A stretch of 34,498 nt of DNA from Patescibacteria group bacterium (GTDB lineage Bacteria; Patescibacteriota; UBA1384; 2-12-FULL-50-11), in NCBI GenBank assembly GCA_022843855.1, contig JALHMV010000008.1, positions 1 through 34,498 on the forward strand, given 5' to 3'. Positions 18,752-27,943 of this stretch are shown one piece after another. A program made the translations under genes and the position numbers. How positions within the stretch are numbered: the first letter of the stretch is position 1; each line of letters begins with the position of its first letter. The notes under the pieces were generated by a model. It was not told where the DNA came from and ran no database searches. It saw only the letters and a list, made by a program, of their open reading frames with translations.

Positions 18752-21700
18752 GTGGATTCCTTTTTCGATAGAAATTTATCGGAGTTGATATTTTTTACTA
18801 TTATGTCTGAGAAGAAAAACTCCTATCAGGAAAGTGCTCCTCAAAGCGTAAGTTCGGATTTCTTTCACGGCGACATCGAAAAAGGCCTTGACCGTATGCG
18901 GAGGCGGCTTTTGGATCTGACGAAGCGTAACAGGCTGCTCAATTTCAAGGAAACGCGGTCTTCGACTCTTAGGGTTATCGATGAAGTACCCGACATCCTT
19001 TATTCAAAACTTATTGATGGTAAGGAGATGTCCTTTGGTCCGGTTCCTAAACCGAGGCGTGTCGAGCTGTTCGATCCTCAAGGCGAACAGTATGACGTGA
19101 AAAGCGTCGCCGAGCGACACGGTATTAATACTTCCTACGAGTTGTCAAATGCAAGGCCCGAGAGTTTCAAACCGAGCCATACCGATAACGAGATCCAGAC
19201 GCTACTCTTCCCAGACCGGCTTGAGGCAGTCCTATCGAAAACCGCCAGCGACGCACGTCTAGCCATCGAAGAAACCGGAACGAATATGCTTTACTTGGCG
19301 TTCGGCTTCCTCGAATGGTATGACACCGACGAGTCTGGCACTCCATATCTAGCACCGCTGTTTTTGCTGCCGGCTACACTCCGCCGAGGCGAAGCGGACC
19401 CGACAACGGGGGCTTTTCGGTACTTTATTTCGTATTCGGGCGAAGACATTCTTGCTAACATCTCGCTCGAAGAAAAGATGAAGGGTGATTTCCGGCTCGA
19501 ACTACCGCCGCTTAGCGAAGAAGATACGCCGGAAAGCTATTTCGCCAAGTTCGGTTCGATCCTCAAGTCAAAGGCTGGCTGGCAGGTTCACCGCTATGTG
19601 ACTTTGACCTTGCTGTCCTTCGGAAAACTCCTGATGTACCGGGATCTTGCTCCCGGGAATTGGCCTGACGGAAGCGAGATCAGCTCGCATCCGCGGATTC
19701 GTGAATTTTTTGAAGGCGTTCAGATGAGCGAGTTTCAAGTTGCAACCGATTACGAACTCGACGATCCCCCCCAAGGCGTCTCCGTTCCTCCGTTGATCGA
19801 CAATGCGGATAGCTCTCAGCACAGCGTCATCATAGACGCCTTGGCCGGAAAGAATTTAGTCGTTCAAGGTCCACCAGGAACGGGCAAGTCGCAAACGATT
19901 ACAAATCTGATCGCATCGGCTCTCGTAGCTGGAAAATCGGTCTTGTTCGTTTCGGAGAAACTTGCCGCATTGGAGGTCGTGAGGCGACGGCTCGACAATG
20001 CCGGCTTGGGCATGTTCTGCCTCGAACTCCATTCTAATAAGACCCGAAAGGACGGGCTGTTGAACGACATTAGTCGCCGGCTCGAACTTCATAAGACCTT
20101 TCGGAACGCCCCGAGCCTCGACGACAAAATGCAGCTGCTCGAGGAACAGAAGCAAAAGCTCAAAACCTATGCAAAGGCGATCGGAGCCAACTTCGGTAAG
20201 AGTGGCTTAAGTGTCCACGAGATATTCTGGAGACGAGAGTTACTTAAGAGTCAGTGTAAGATCGGCGACGGAATTATCGAGGGGATCACTGTTCCGTCTT
20301 GCGAATCCTTCACGCGGAAAAAGATAGAACGCGGGCGACAACTAGCCGAGAATTTCGCCCGCCACTATTTAGAAGTTTCGGCCCATAGTTCCAACGTTAC
20401 GAACGTTCCGCCCGGTCTTGATGCCCATCCATGGTTTGGTGTTACCAACCCTGAACTCACGCTCGCCGACCAACGGATCCTTGTTGGATTGCTAGGCGAC
20501 CTCGTTTCTCTGATCGAACAATTAACGGAGACGGTCGGCAGATTTGCTTCAGAAATCTCGGACGAGAATGACGCCCCCGTCCTTTTCGGAGATACGCCGG
20601 CTGAAATCGCTCAAATTATGGCTAAACTCGATAAAGTTTTTGCCATAGATCTAAGCGGCGTAGAATCTGCGGCGTTTGTACCATTACGGCAGGCAGGTGC
20701 TCTGGATCATGTTCAGTCGTTCGCTCAAAACGTTCAGGCTTACCGTCAAACCCATTCCGACCTTGCGGCTATTTTCCAGCCGGTCGTTGAACTGACGATC
20801 GAGGAAATAAACAATGGATATATCGCATGGAAGATCCTCGCAGCCCATTTCAGTGCGAGCGAAACTCTCGCAGTAGCTGAAAGGGTGACTCAATCGATTC
20901 GCGGGTGGACTAGCGACCTCGAAGAGGCAATTGCAGTCTTTTCCGAAGCTAAGAATCTACTCGGACTTGACGAACTCGCGGATAGGGTGCCGAATGTAAT
21001 CGATTTCAAATCGGTACTAAAGATGATCGATCGCTGTCCCTTCGACCTACTCGACAAGCGTCACACCGGGCTAGAAATCGGGGATGCGGTCGAGACGATT
21101 CAACGTGCTACCTCGGACAGGAGGCGCATCAAGAATATGGAGGCGGCCATCGCTGAAAGATTTAGTCTTTCGCTCTGCCCTGATTCCGACTCGCTGCAAC
21201 TCCATATCGCAGCCTGTGCGAATGCAGGATGGCTGCGAATATTCGATAGAGAATATAAGAAAGCGAAAACCGCATACAAAACTTGTCTCGCCACTCCTGC
21301 GAAGGTCTCGAAAGGCTCAATGCTAGCGGACTTCCAATCGATGTACGAGTACCAGACTCTAAGATCCCAGTTCAATGAAAACCGGCGTTACGCGGAAGTA
21401 TGTGGGCCATATTTCAATGGCGTCGATTCTGACTTTGAGTCGCAGATGTCCCTCGCAACCTGGCTGGACGAAGGGCGGAGATCTCTGGATTCGGTCGCCG
21501 TTGCACCAGACCTCTGGCTGAAAGTTTGGAGCCTCCCTTCCGCAAGCCTGCGCGGCTATCGGGGCGATAAGATAGCGCGGGCGCTCACGTCGATTGGTTC
21601 CATATCTGAATTGTTCAAACAGGTCTCCGGCACATTGCCGGGATTCATAGACGAAGCAGATCTGCGGTCAGCAAACCAGTCGAAACAGAAGTTTGCTCAC

Positions 21701-23911
21701 GAAGGCAATAAGATTCAGGGATCTTTGGACTTCTTTCGGAAGAGGAATTTTCCAAAGACCCTGTCCATATCGGAATTGGACCCCGTCCTAGCGCGTTTGA
21801 CCGAGTTGACGTCACTTGGCAAAAAGGTCAACGATGATCCCGTCGTAAGACAATGTTTCCCAGCAAGTTATAAAGGTGTTGCTACCGATACGGAGCGGGT
21901 GTTTAAAACAGCTTTAGCCTTTGCGCAGATAGAAGAGTCGGGCCTAGCACCGAAACTAACGACATTCTTGCTATCCGATCAGATCGAAGACAGAATCCGT
22001 TTCGTCGCGGACGTGAAAAACGAACTCGCGAGATTCCGAAAGAGGGAAACTACCCTGTTGAGTAAGATAAATGCTTTAGGCCGGTTAGATCCAATAAAGT
22101 GGTTCAGATCAGCCCAATCTTTTGATTCAACGACATTAGGGATATCTAAACGCAGAGCTGAGGAAGCGATCTCAGGCAAGGAGGCCCTTAACTCTTGGAT
22201 CATCTACTTGCAGATCCGTAGCGAATTCTCCCTTGATGGTGGAGGCACTTTGGTCGTCGAGGCAGTAGAAGGAGGATCGATTCCGGCGCATCAAGCGGCA
22301 AACGTTTATGAGTTCGGCCTTTTTAATTCGCTTTTGAAAAAGGTTTTTAGCAAGTATCCGGTAGTCGAGCGGTTTAGTGGCCTAACGCACTCCGAGGTTC
22401 AGTCCGAATTTGCCAGGCTCGACCAGGAATGCCTCCAACTCTACCGAAAACGAGCGGCCCATACTATTGATAAACGAGAAATTCCGTACGGAAACAGCTA
22501 CGGTCCCGTGCGAACATATTCAGAGTTGGCCTTATTGATCCATGAAATCAATAAGCAGCGACGGCATATTCCGATCCGGCAGCTCATCCATAGAGCCGGT
22601 CGAGCGCTAATGGCTCTAAAACCGTGCTTCATGATGGGGCCTTTATCGGTTGCCCAGTATCTTGCCCCGGGGAATTTTAAGTTCGATTTTGTGATAATGG
22701 ATGAGGCGTCGCAACTTAAGCCGGAGGACTCGCTTGGAGCAATAGCAAGGGGAAAACAAGTCGTCATAGTTGGAGATCGGAAGCAGCTTCCACCGACGAG
22801 TTTCTTTGATCGAGTAAATGACGAAGAGTCCGAGGAAGTCGAAGACAACCTTGCCCAAAATCTGGAGGATTCCGAGAGTATTCTCGACGTCGCAAATGCC
22901 GTATATCAACCTGCAAGAATGCTCAAATGGCACTATCGTTCACGACACGCGAGTTTGATCGCATTCTCCAATAAGGAATTCTACGACAGCAAGCTAGTAG
23001 TATTTCCGTCGCCGACGCCTACTGCTTTAGGGCTTGGCGTTCGCTTGCAGCCCGTGGCGGAGCCGCTATACGCCGATCGTCGCAACGTTCCAGAGGCAGT
23101 TCAGATTGTGAATGCTGTGATGTCTCGCATTGCTCGGGAGCCAAATATGTCCCTCGGAGTCGTAGCAATGAACAGCTCACAGAGGGATGTGCTTGAGGAA
23201 GTCTTCCTTCGAGAGCTTAAAGGCCGCTCGGATGCGGAAGAGTATCTCGAATCAATGCGCCTCCGTGGCGAGCCTTTTTTCGTGAAGAACTTAGAAAATG
23301 TGCAGGGTGATGAACGTGATGTGATTCTGGTCTCTATGACCTATGGCCCCAACGAGAGTGGCCGGATTCTCCAGCGGTTCGGCCCGATCAATAGTTTGAC
23401 GGGCCATAGGAGGCTTAATGTACTTTTTACGCGGGCAAGGTGCCGCGTCGAGGTATTCTCCTCAATGACCTCGGATGACATTATCGTCGGGGAAAAGAGT
23501 AGCGCTGGTGTAAGAGCATTAAAGGGGTACCTCGAGTATGCCAGAACCGGAATTCTTGAGCAGGCCCATTTTTCAGGCCGTGAGCCCGATAGCGATTTTG
23601 AAGTCGAGGTGGCATCTGCGATTAAAGAATTGGGCTTCGCTGCGGTTGCTCAGGTTGGTGTAGCAGGGTTTTTCGTGGACATCGGCGTGCTGCATCCTGA
23701 TCACGAAGAGAGGTTCGTTATCGGAATTGAGTGTGACGGTGCATCTTACCATTCGGGGCGATCTGCTCGGGATCGTGACAGGCTTCGAGAAGAGGTTCTC
23801 TCCGACCTTGGCTGGCGCCTTCATCGAATCTGGTCCGTTGACTGGTATCACAACCGGAGCCGAGAGATTGAAAAGATGCGAGAGGCGATTGTGAAGAACC
23901 TAGAGCGATAG
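18752..23911 (+). CDS. DUF4011 SF1 helicase with C-terminal Vsr/MTES_1575-like endonuclease domain (Hhe-like)
   Basis: RMRRRLLDLTKRNRLLNF (DUF4011); VVQGPPGTGKSQTITNLIAS; FDFVIMDEASQLKPEDSLGAIARGKQVVIVGDRKQLPPTSFF; C-terminal GIECDGASYHSGRSARDRDRLREEVLSDLGWRLHRIWSVDWY. ATG at 18803 is an alternative start (18752 is GTG). Confidence 0.9.
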   Translation: MDSFFDRNLSELIFFTIMSEKKNSYQESAPQSVSSDFFHGDIEKGLDRMRRRLLDLTKRNRLLNFKETRSSTLRVIDEVPDILYSKLIDGKEMSFGPVPKPRRVELFDPQGEQYDVKSVAERHGINTSYELSNARPESFKPSHTDNEIQTLLFPDRLEAVLSKTASDARLAIEETGTNMLYLAFGFLEWYDTDESGTPYLAPLFLLPATLRRGEADPTTGAFRYFISYSGEDILANISLEEKMKGDFRLELPPLSEEDTPESYFAKFGSILKSKAGWQVHRYVTLTLLSFGKLLMYRDLAPGNWPDGSEISSHPRIREFFEGVQMSEFQVATDYELDDPPQGVSVPPLIDNADSSQHSVIIDALAGKNLVVQGPPGTGKSQTITNLIASALVAGKSVLFVSEKLAALEVVRRRLDNAGLGMFCLELHSNKTRKDGLLNDISRRLELHKTFRNAPSLDDKMQLLEEQKQKLKTYAKAIGANFGKSGLSVHEIFWRRELLKSQCKIGDGIIEGITVPSCESFTRKKIERGRQLAENFARHYLEVSAHSSNVTNVPPGLDAHPWFGVTNPELTLADQRILVGLLGDLVSLIEQLTETVGRFASEISDENDAPVLFGDTPAEIAQIMAKLDKVFAIDLSGVESAAFVPLRQAGALDHVQSFAQNVQAYRQTHSDLAAIFQPVVELTIEEINNGYIAWKILAAHFSASETLAVAERVTQSIRGWTSDLEEAIAVFSEAKNLLGLDELADRVPNVIDFKSVLKMIDRCPFDLLDKRHTGLEIGDAVETIQRATSDRRRIKNMEAAIAERFSLSLCPDSDSLQLHIAACANAGWLRIFDREYKKAKTAYKTCLATPAKVSKGSMLADFQSMYEYQTLRSQFNENRRYAEVCGPYFNGVDSDFESQMSLATWLDEGRRSLDSVAVAPDLWLKVWSLPSASLRGYRGDKIARALTSIGSISELFKQVSGTLPGFIDEADLRSANQSKQKFAHEGNKIQGSLDFFRKRNFPKTLSISELDPVLARLTELTSLGKKVNDDPVVRQCFPASYKGVATDTERVFKTALAFAQIEESGLAPKLTTFLLSDQIEDRIRFVADVKNELARFRKRETTLLSKINALGRLDPIKWFRSAQSFDSTTLGISKRRAEEAISGKEALNSWIIYLQIRSEFSLDGGGTLVVEAVEGGSIPAHQAANVYEFGLFNSLLKKVFSKYPVVERFSGLTHSEVQSEFARLDQECLQLYRKRAAHTIDKREIPYGNSYGPVRTYSELALLIHEINKQRRHIPIRQLIHRAGRALMALKPCFMMGPLSVAQYLAPGNFKFDFVIMDEASQLKPEDSLGAIARGKQVVIVGDRKQLPPTSFFDRVNDEESEEVEDNLAQNLEDSESILDVANAVYQPARMLKWHYRSRHASLIAFSNKEFYDSKLVVFPSPTPTALGLGVRLQPVAEPLYADRRNVPEAVQIVNAVMSRIAREPNMSLGVVAMNSSQRDVLEEVFLRELKGRSDAEEYLESMRLRGEPFFVKNLENVQGDERDVILVSMTYGPNESGRILQRFGPINSLTGHRRLNVLFTRARCRVEVFSSMTSDDIIVGEKSSAGVRALKGYLEYARTGILEQAHFSGREPDSDFEVEVASAIKELGFAAVAQVGVAGFFVDIGVLHPDHEERFVIGIECDGASYHSGRSARDRDRLREEVLSDLGWRLHRIWSVDWYHNRSREIEKMREAIVKNLER

Positions 23912-24232
23912 AAAGTTCTTACCGTGTTAATGTCATCGCCAGACAGGTTTGCTCCAACATTCCACCGAATCGCTTTCCTGGGAGAGTGATACTTAAACTT
24001 TATCCTAAACTTATGGAAGAAATGATCGAAAACGAAGAAGTAACCGTTGACGAATTGCCTGTCTCTGACGCAAATCTGCTCCCTGAGCGGTAGCCTCGGA
24101 AAGGTTAGCACAACTCAGTCGCGAATATCCGGGGCTTAGCTTGGGCGGGATAGATCGATTGGTTGGTCTCGTTAAGCCTGATGATGAGAGATCGGTTCGG
24201 CACAATAAGATAAAGATAACTAATTTGGCCGA

Positions 24233-24490
24233 TCAACTAAGTCCTCCCAGTACGACCTCGTCATCTATCAAGTCGTCAACGTGAATCCCATAGGCTCTTG
24301 CGTACCGCAGAAGCACTTTGAGTGGCGGAAGCCTCTTCCCAAGTTCAAAGGCGGATATTTCCGCTTGAGTCAGCCGCCCGGCGAAATCAAGTTTAGCGAT
24401 GATCTGATTCTGAGACAGACCCATTGATTTGCGAATAAAGGCCAACTTACCCGCGAGATGCTTCGGACGCTCGATCGACGCTCTGCCCAT
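24233..24490 (-). CDS. Small XRE-family HTH regulator
   Basis: 85 aa; LAFIRKSMGLSQNQIIAKLDFAGRLTQAEISAFELGKRLPPLKVLLRYARAYGIHVDDLI. Confidence 0.85.
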   Translation of the reverse strand: MGRASIERPKHLAGKLAFIRKSMGLSQNQIIAKLDFAGRLTQAEISAFELGKRLPPLKVLLRYARAYGIHVDDLIDDEVVLGGLS

Positions 24491-24510
24491 TTAGGAAATC
24501 CTCCCTAAAT
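24489..24510. promoter_or_regulatory. Inverted repeat ATTTAGG-N8-CCTAAAT enclosing the RBS of the XRE gene
   Basis: On the minus strand atttaGGGAGGAtttcctaaATG: the Shine-Dalgarno lies in loop/arm and the start codon overlaps the arm. Confidence 0.6.
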
Positions 24511-24538
24511 GGCCATCTCTGACAATTTTCTGCTTGCC

Positions 24539-24560
24539 ACTAAGACTATATAGTCTTAGT
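24539..24560. promoter_or_regulatory. 22-bp perfect palindrome ACTAAGACTATATAGTCTTAGT, candidate operator
   Basis: Exact self-complementarity; contains GACT-N4-AGTC; ~50 bp upstream of the XRE start. Confidence 0.65.
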
Positions 24561-24756
24561 ATGTCTGTGTTGTTTTCGTTCGCCGCAAGCCTTATGAATT
24601 GGCCGCGAGCGATTCTCATTTATCCGTTCGGCTGGATTTTGAGCATTCCTGACATTCCCAAGATAGTATCGTATCAAAAGTCCGCGATGCCGAACACCTA
24701 ACCTGTACGGCGTCCCCAACATATCTGGGACGACCGGCAGAGGCTTTTCTTTTTGT

Positions 24757-25254
24757 ATGGGATATAAAATCATTTTTCTGCTACTTATTTCCGTCGGCGC
24801 GTTCGGACAGCCTGTAGATATTGCCCAACCAGCATATGCAAGGGTGGCCCCAACGCCGAGTTTTGACCCTAACGTCGATCTAAAGAAAAGTGAGTACATG
24901 TTGGTCGCAATGAGCCGTGATGATGTTGAGAGGACAGCTTGGTTCTTTCGCTTCGGAACCTTAACACTGCCAACTGCAAATCGAATTCAGTTTTGGATGC
25001 GTTTACACAAATACGCGGATTCTGCTTGGCAACGAGACTACGAAATGCACCTAATCCAAGCGGAGTGCCGAGCAAAGAAAACAAGGGTCATTCAAGTCGT
25101 TGGGTACGAGGCAGCCACCGGCAAAGTCAAGAAAAACTATTCATTCGACGATGAGGCTGAGTTTCCGTGGGATAACGTCGTGCCTGATACGGTCATGGAC
25201 GGGGTGTTTACAAAGATGTGTGCGATAGGACGACCGGTGACAAAACAGCTATGA
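24757..25254 (+). CDS. Exported hypothetical protein
   Basis: Signal-peptide-like MGYKIIFLLLISVGAFGQ; 4-bp ATGA overlap with the next gene. Confidence 0.6.
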   Translation: MGYKIIFLLLISVGAFGQPVDIAQPAYARVAPTPSFDPNVDLKKSEYMLVAMSRDDVERTAWFFRFGTLTLPTANRIQFWMRLHKYADSAWQRDYEMHLIQAECRAKKTRVIQVVGYEAATGKVKKNYSFDDEAEFPWDNVVPDTVMDGVFTKMCAIGRPVTKQL

Positions 25255-25823
25255 GTACACTAAAGATCAGCTACAACCCTTTCTGCCATCTCAACCCACG
25301 CGACCACTACGCCGAATGGTGGCAGCGACGAATGCTTCAGCGCGTTGCCGCCACAATGATTGGGCTGATCGCCTTACTTTTTTTCTTGGCAGGCTTCGCT
25401 AAAGGTCAGAACTATGAGTACGCCGACCCGTCCGAGTTGAAAGGTCTCAAAACTTATTGGGTAGATACCAGTGGCGATGTGAAGGCCCGAAATAAAATTG
25501 TAGAGATCGTCAAAAAAGAACTTCCGTCTCTTTCGATTGTCGATGAGATAACGTCGGCTCAAATTCGCATCGCATATCTAGGACAAACAGAGGAAGGTCC
25601 GACGAATATCATCGGCGGGAGCAACCGTGCCAGTATCGAGACCGAGCGTTTACCTGTCGGGGCGGGAATGGTCTGGATAGACCCGCGTGGAACAGATAAG
25701 AGTAAGCTCAGACTAGTTATTAGCTTTTGTAGCCGCAAGGATTTCTTACTCGAAAAGCAGCCTTATGAGAAGCTGACAAAGGAATTCGTAAAGGTCTACA
25801 AAAAGGCGAATGGCTTAAAATGA
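25251..25823 (+). CDS. Membrane-anchored hypothetical protein
   Basis: ATG at 25251 overlapping the previous stop; TM segment AATMIGLIALLFFLAGFAKGQ. Confidence 0.6.
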   Translation: MSTLKISYNPFCHLNPRDHYAEWWQRRMLQRVAATMIGLIALLFFLAGFAKGQNYEYADPSELKGLKTYWVDTSGDVKARNKIVEIVKKELPSLSIVDEITSAQIRIAYLGQTEEGPTNIIGGSNRASIETERLPVGAGMVWIDPRGTDKSKLRLVISFCSRKDFLLEKQPYEKLTKEFVKVYKKANGLK

Positions 25824-25870
25824 GGGGTTAGACCAGAACGGCCAGTGGGCTTTTTCTTTTTGTATGGCAT

Positions 25871-26044
25871 ATGAAAACTAAGAAAGAATGGTTGCGATTT
25901 CTTGCGGGGTTAAGTCTTTTCATTGCCTTCTACGCTTTTATGCTTTGGAATTGGCCGCGCTGCCCCCTTGAAGAGCCATGTCCCGATGACCCGCCAGAAA
26001 GTGAGATCGAGCAAAAACATGCTGAATTTGAACAAGGAGATTGA
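25871..26044 (+). CDS. Small membrane protein (57 aa), not in the ORF track
   Basis: MKTKKEWLRFLAGLSLFIAFYAFMLWNWPRCPLEEPCPDDPPESEIEQKHAEFEQGD*; overlaps next ORF start. Confidence 0.45.
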   Translation: MKTKKEWLRFLAGLSLFIAFYAFMLWNWPRCPLEEPCPDDPPESEIEQKHAEFEQGD

Positions 26045-26372
26045 CGACATCGTAACCGAGCCGATTCAGAAGCCCCCGACGAACTGGCTGCTAGTCTCGA
26101 CGGTTGCCCTTAGCACAATTCTCGCAGTCGCTATAGCAGCTTGGGCCTTTGGAGTGCTTTCCGTCGGCCCAGCATCGAACATTGACGCCGCATCCGACGA
26201 CGTTCCCACCGCCGAAACCCCGGCAAAGCGGATCAAAGGAAACCGCCGAACAAAGATCTATCACTTGCCCCAATGCTCCAGCTACAACCGTCTCGCAGAG
26301 CATAATATCCGCTGGTTCAACACCCGAGAAAACGCCGTCAATGCGGGTTACAAATTGGCCGGTAATTGTTAA
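26019..26372 (+). CDS. Membrane protein with C-terminal Ada-type metal-binding-like domain
   Basis: TM segment WLLVSTVALSTILAVAIAAWAFGVL; C-terminal GNRRTKIYHLPQCSSYNRL...FNTRENAVNAGYKLAGNC. Confidence 0.65.
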   Translation: MLNLNKEIDDIVTEPIQKPPTNWLLVSTVALSTILAVAIAAWAFGVLSVGPASNIDAASDDVPTAETPAKRIKGNRRTKIYHLPQCSSYNRLAEHNIRWFNTRENAVNAGYKLAGNC

Positions 26373-26390
26373 ACGGATAGCGTTTAGGTC

Positions 26391-26555
26391 GTAAAAGCCA
26401 AAGCCTCCTCGTGAGACGAGTTTGCCCTGAAAGCTAGATTCAGAGGGCGGAACTCTGCTCTCGCCAAGCCCCCTACGCCCGAAGCGACTCCCTCCAGATG
26501 AGAAGTTAACCCCTCTCGCCAGCTAGGTCAAGAGGAAGGCGAACCAAACTAGGCT
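26391..26555 (+). ncRNA. Candidate structured RNA (strand uncertain)
   Basis: Non-coding 190-bp gap with nested complementarity: GAGTT 26418-26422/AACTC 26451-26455, GCC 26424-26426/GGC 26446-26448, CTGAA 26427-26431/TTCAG 26439-26443; possible closing GCC..CCTC (26397-26407) with GAGG..GGC (26532-26540). Confidence 0.4.
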
Positions 26556-26561
26556 GGATCC

Positions 26562-27880
26562 TCAACAATGACCGATGTTACCGTAGCTCGTCTTGCCCTG
26601 CAATTTGTTCAGGGCTTTGTGGAACCGCTTGAACACAGGGTCAGCCTTCAGTTTTTTCGCGTTCGCGTACCGTCCGCTGAGTTCGAGAAAAGCCGGGCCT
26701 TTTTCTTTGCTGTAATAGCGAGCCTTCCCTTTATCCGTCCAAGTCGTCAGAAATCTGTTTCCGTCTTTGTCGGTTACGGTCGGAACTAAATTGGCAATTT
26801 CATGTCCGATCACCGCGTCGTAACGTAGCACCACCGCGACCAGCAGCCCTGTACGTCAACATTGCCCCCCAGTGTCCAGGTACCAACGGCCTCACCGTTC
26901 TCATCGACAACAGCGGAAACGTCATTTTCGTTGACTTTCGGCTTGTATGGCTTTAGTCTTGTCTTGAGTGCTGCTCCCAGATTGGAATAAGTAAATGGAG
27001 TTCCTTTCTGCGTAGCACGGCCTGGGTTTACATCCCCAACCGTAGCATCAGCACCCTCTTTTTTATAAAATCCCGATACCAGCCAAACTTCATCATTTCC
27101 GAATCTCTTCAACGAAAGAGCGGCGACTAATCCGTTTTTTTCGATAGATTTACGGGCATCTCCCGGTGTTCCGTACTCGCTACCGATCTCGCTGTTACGA
27201 TAGCGCTTCGTCGCGTCGTCGTATGCAGCGAGGACCTTATCGACTTCCGCATTGATGCGGTCGAACTTCTGTTTTGGGGTTTCGGCTACCGGTTCTGGAG
27301 CGTCCTCAAATTCGGACGGGTCAAACGATATAGGCTCGGCGTCTGCCTCGCCCTGCATGGCTAATCGCTCTTCTTCAAATTCTCGGAGTTCTTCGGCGGT
27401 GTAGATGCTATCTTCGTCACCATCTCTAGCCCTCTCAGGCTCAGTTCCGGGTACAACCTCTTCATCTCTTGAAAGCTCTTCTCGCCTAAAGCGATCTGCT
27501 TCGGCGATAATTTGCTCGATGGATTCTTTGGTAAGGTCATATTGTCGGCCTCGGGTTTTCAGTTTAGCACGGTCAGCATCGTTTGCGATACCGTTTTCGA
27601 TGCGGTTAGATTATCGGATTCTTGCGAAACTCTTCCGCCATCCACTCTCCGTCTTCTTGGAACTCCTTTAGCATTGAGGCTGCTTCTGAATCGCTCAAGC
27701 GTCCGTTGTCCGGCGATGACTGAAATTTCGTGGTGGGTGAGTTCGTCGAGTGCGGGAATGCCATATTCGTCGAGGAGTTTGTTAAGCTCTCCGACATCGA
27801 ATCCTTCTTCGATCTGATTGAGAAGTTCGGCATCGGCGAGTATCTTAGCACCAATTCCTTTGATTGTTAGAGCGAAAATT
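26562..27880 (-). pseudogene. Decayed large gene of unknown function with several frameshifts
   Basis: Overlapping minus-strand fragments in different frames (26562-26834, 26810-27358 extending without ATG to ~27600, and ~27620-27880) whose coding-like translations join only with frameshifts. Confidence 0.55.
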
Positions 27881-27943
27881 CATCATTCGTGCTGCTTAGT
27901 TCACGAGCCAAGTGCCGTTGATCTTGGGATCGTTCATCCGAAA

